From JAWLBW01 sp041687475 (GTDB lineage: Bacteria; J088; JAWLBW01): a stretch of 21,374 bases of DNA. Below, piece by piece: positions 20,863 through 21,374 of this stretch. The DNA lies in contig JAWLBW010000039.1 in the NCBI GenBank assembly GCA_041687475.1, positions 1 through 21,374 of the forward strand. Direction: 5' to 3'. Each line of letters starts with the position of its first letter. The stretch's first letter is position 1. The position numbers and the translations under genes were made by a program. The notes beneath the pieces were generated by a model. The model was not told where the DNA came from. It did not search any database and saw only the letters and a program-made list of their open reading frames with translations.

Positions 20863-21374
20863 GCCAGCACCGGAGCAGGGGCCTGCTTGACGACGCGGTC
20901 GACCGCAAGCGCCATGGTTACGAGTTCTTCGACCCTGTCGAGGGGAATCACATTGGGGCCGTCGGACATGGCTTTCGACGGATCGGGGTGTGTCTCGAGA
21001 AAGAAACCGGCTACGCCCACGGCCGCCGCGGCGCGCATGAGGGTGGGCACGAATTCACGCTGTCCGCCCGACGACGAACCCTGACCGCCGGGCAGCTGCA
21101 CGCTGTGGGTGCAGTCGAATACAACGGGGGCGAGAGCTTTCATGACGTGCAGGCTGCGCATGTCGACCACCAGGTTGTTGTAACCGAAGGAGGCCCCGCG
21201 CTCGGTCAGCGTCACGTTGTCGTTACCCGCCTCGCGAACTTTTTCGACCACCGCCTTCATGTCCCAGGGCGCCAGGAACTGCCCCTTCTTGACGTTGACC
21301 GGCTTACCCGTACGGGCGGCCGCGACCACGAGGTCGGTCTGCCGACAGAGAAAGGCCGGAATCTGCAATACGTC
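20859..21374 (-). CDS. kdsA: 2-dehydro-3-deoxyphosphooctonate aldolase (KDO-8-P synthase), C-terminal part (partial)
   Basis: The visible 171 residues run off the right edge and are the C-terminal part of KdsA; the family is about 280 residues, so roughly the first 110 are missing. DVLQIPAFLCRQTDL, KGQFLAPWDM, LTERGASFGYNNLVVDMR, FDCTHSVQLPGG and FFLETHPDP are conserved barrel segments. KdsA condenses PEP with arabinose-5-phosphate in the cytoplasm. The FDCTHSVQ motif carries residues near the active site. It is translationally coupled to kdsD. Confidence 0.95.
   Translation of the reverse strand, partial: DVLQIPAFLCRQTDLVVAAARTGKPVNVKKGQFLAPWDMKAVVEKVREAGNDNVTLTERGASFGYNNLVVDMRSLHVMKALAPVVFDCTHSVQLPGGQGSSSGGQREFVPTLMRAAAAVGVAGFFLETHPDPSKAMSDGPNVIPLDRVEELVTMALAVDRVVKQAPAPVLA

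Overview
This window is GC-rich bacterial chromosome from a Gram-negative, LPS-making organism. KDO synthesis genes (kdsA, kdsD, kdsC), LPS export genes (lptC, lptA, lptB), sigma-54 and a muropeptide-recycling ligase (mpl) all support this. The unbroken order kdsA-kdsD-kdsC-lptC-lptA-lptB-rpoN-hpf-ptsN-hprK-rapZ-EIIA/B/C/D(Man)-HPr-EI matches the layout I associate with deltaproteobacterial lineages (Desulfobacterota/Myxococcota in the wide sense). The enterobacterial version lacks hprK and the mannose-type permease. The lineage is inferred from gene order only; there is no rRNA to check it.

Layout. (1) 1-640: 5' part of mpl, minus strand, running off the left edge. (2) 641-989: a gene-free interval holding a symmetrical repeat structure: a perfect hairpin, four GATCNNN heptads, a 144-base core, four inverted heptads and a second perfect hairpin. 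(3) 990-3333, minus strand: a DHH phosphoesterase with an extra N-terminal domain, a PEBP/YbhB protein and a possible small lipoprotein. (4) 3563-5730, plus strand: a nitrilase-superfamily amidohydrolase, a YciI-like protein and a CysQ/inositol-monophosphatase-type phosphatase, probably one operon. (5) 5731-6068: a hairpin-rich convergent intergenic region. (6) 6069-8059, minus strand: a DUF3365/Tll0287-like haem lipoprotein and a divergent metallo-beta-lactamase-fold protein. (7) 8236-21374, minus strand: a long, tightly packed cluster starting in kdsA (cut by the right edge) and ending in an SDR oxidoreductase after ptsI.

How the main cluster works together. KdsA, KdsD and KdsC make KDO, and LptC, LptA and LptB belong to the LPS export machine. 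RpoN is sigma-54 and Hpf the ribosome-hibernation factor. PtsN, HprK, RapZ, HPr and EI form a regulatory phosphorelay, and EIIA-D(Man) form a complete sugar-transporting PTS fed by the same HPr. HPr keeps both its catalytic histidine and the HprK-target serine, so both HPr kinase control and sugar phosphotransfer look possible. Most junctions are stop/start overlaps (ATGA, GTGA, TGATG) or gaps of a few bases, so translation is probably coupled. The one clear break is between kdsD and kdsC, where a terminator-like hairpin is interleaved with a good sigma-70-type promoter.

I see no tRNA, rRNA, CRISPR array, insertion sequence, integrase or phage gene. The genes are mostly recognisable families. 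The least explained features are the palindromic DNA: the composite GATC-heptad element, the hairpins built across stop codons, and the promoter set in a hairpin before kdsC.
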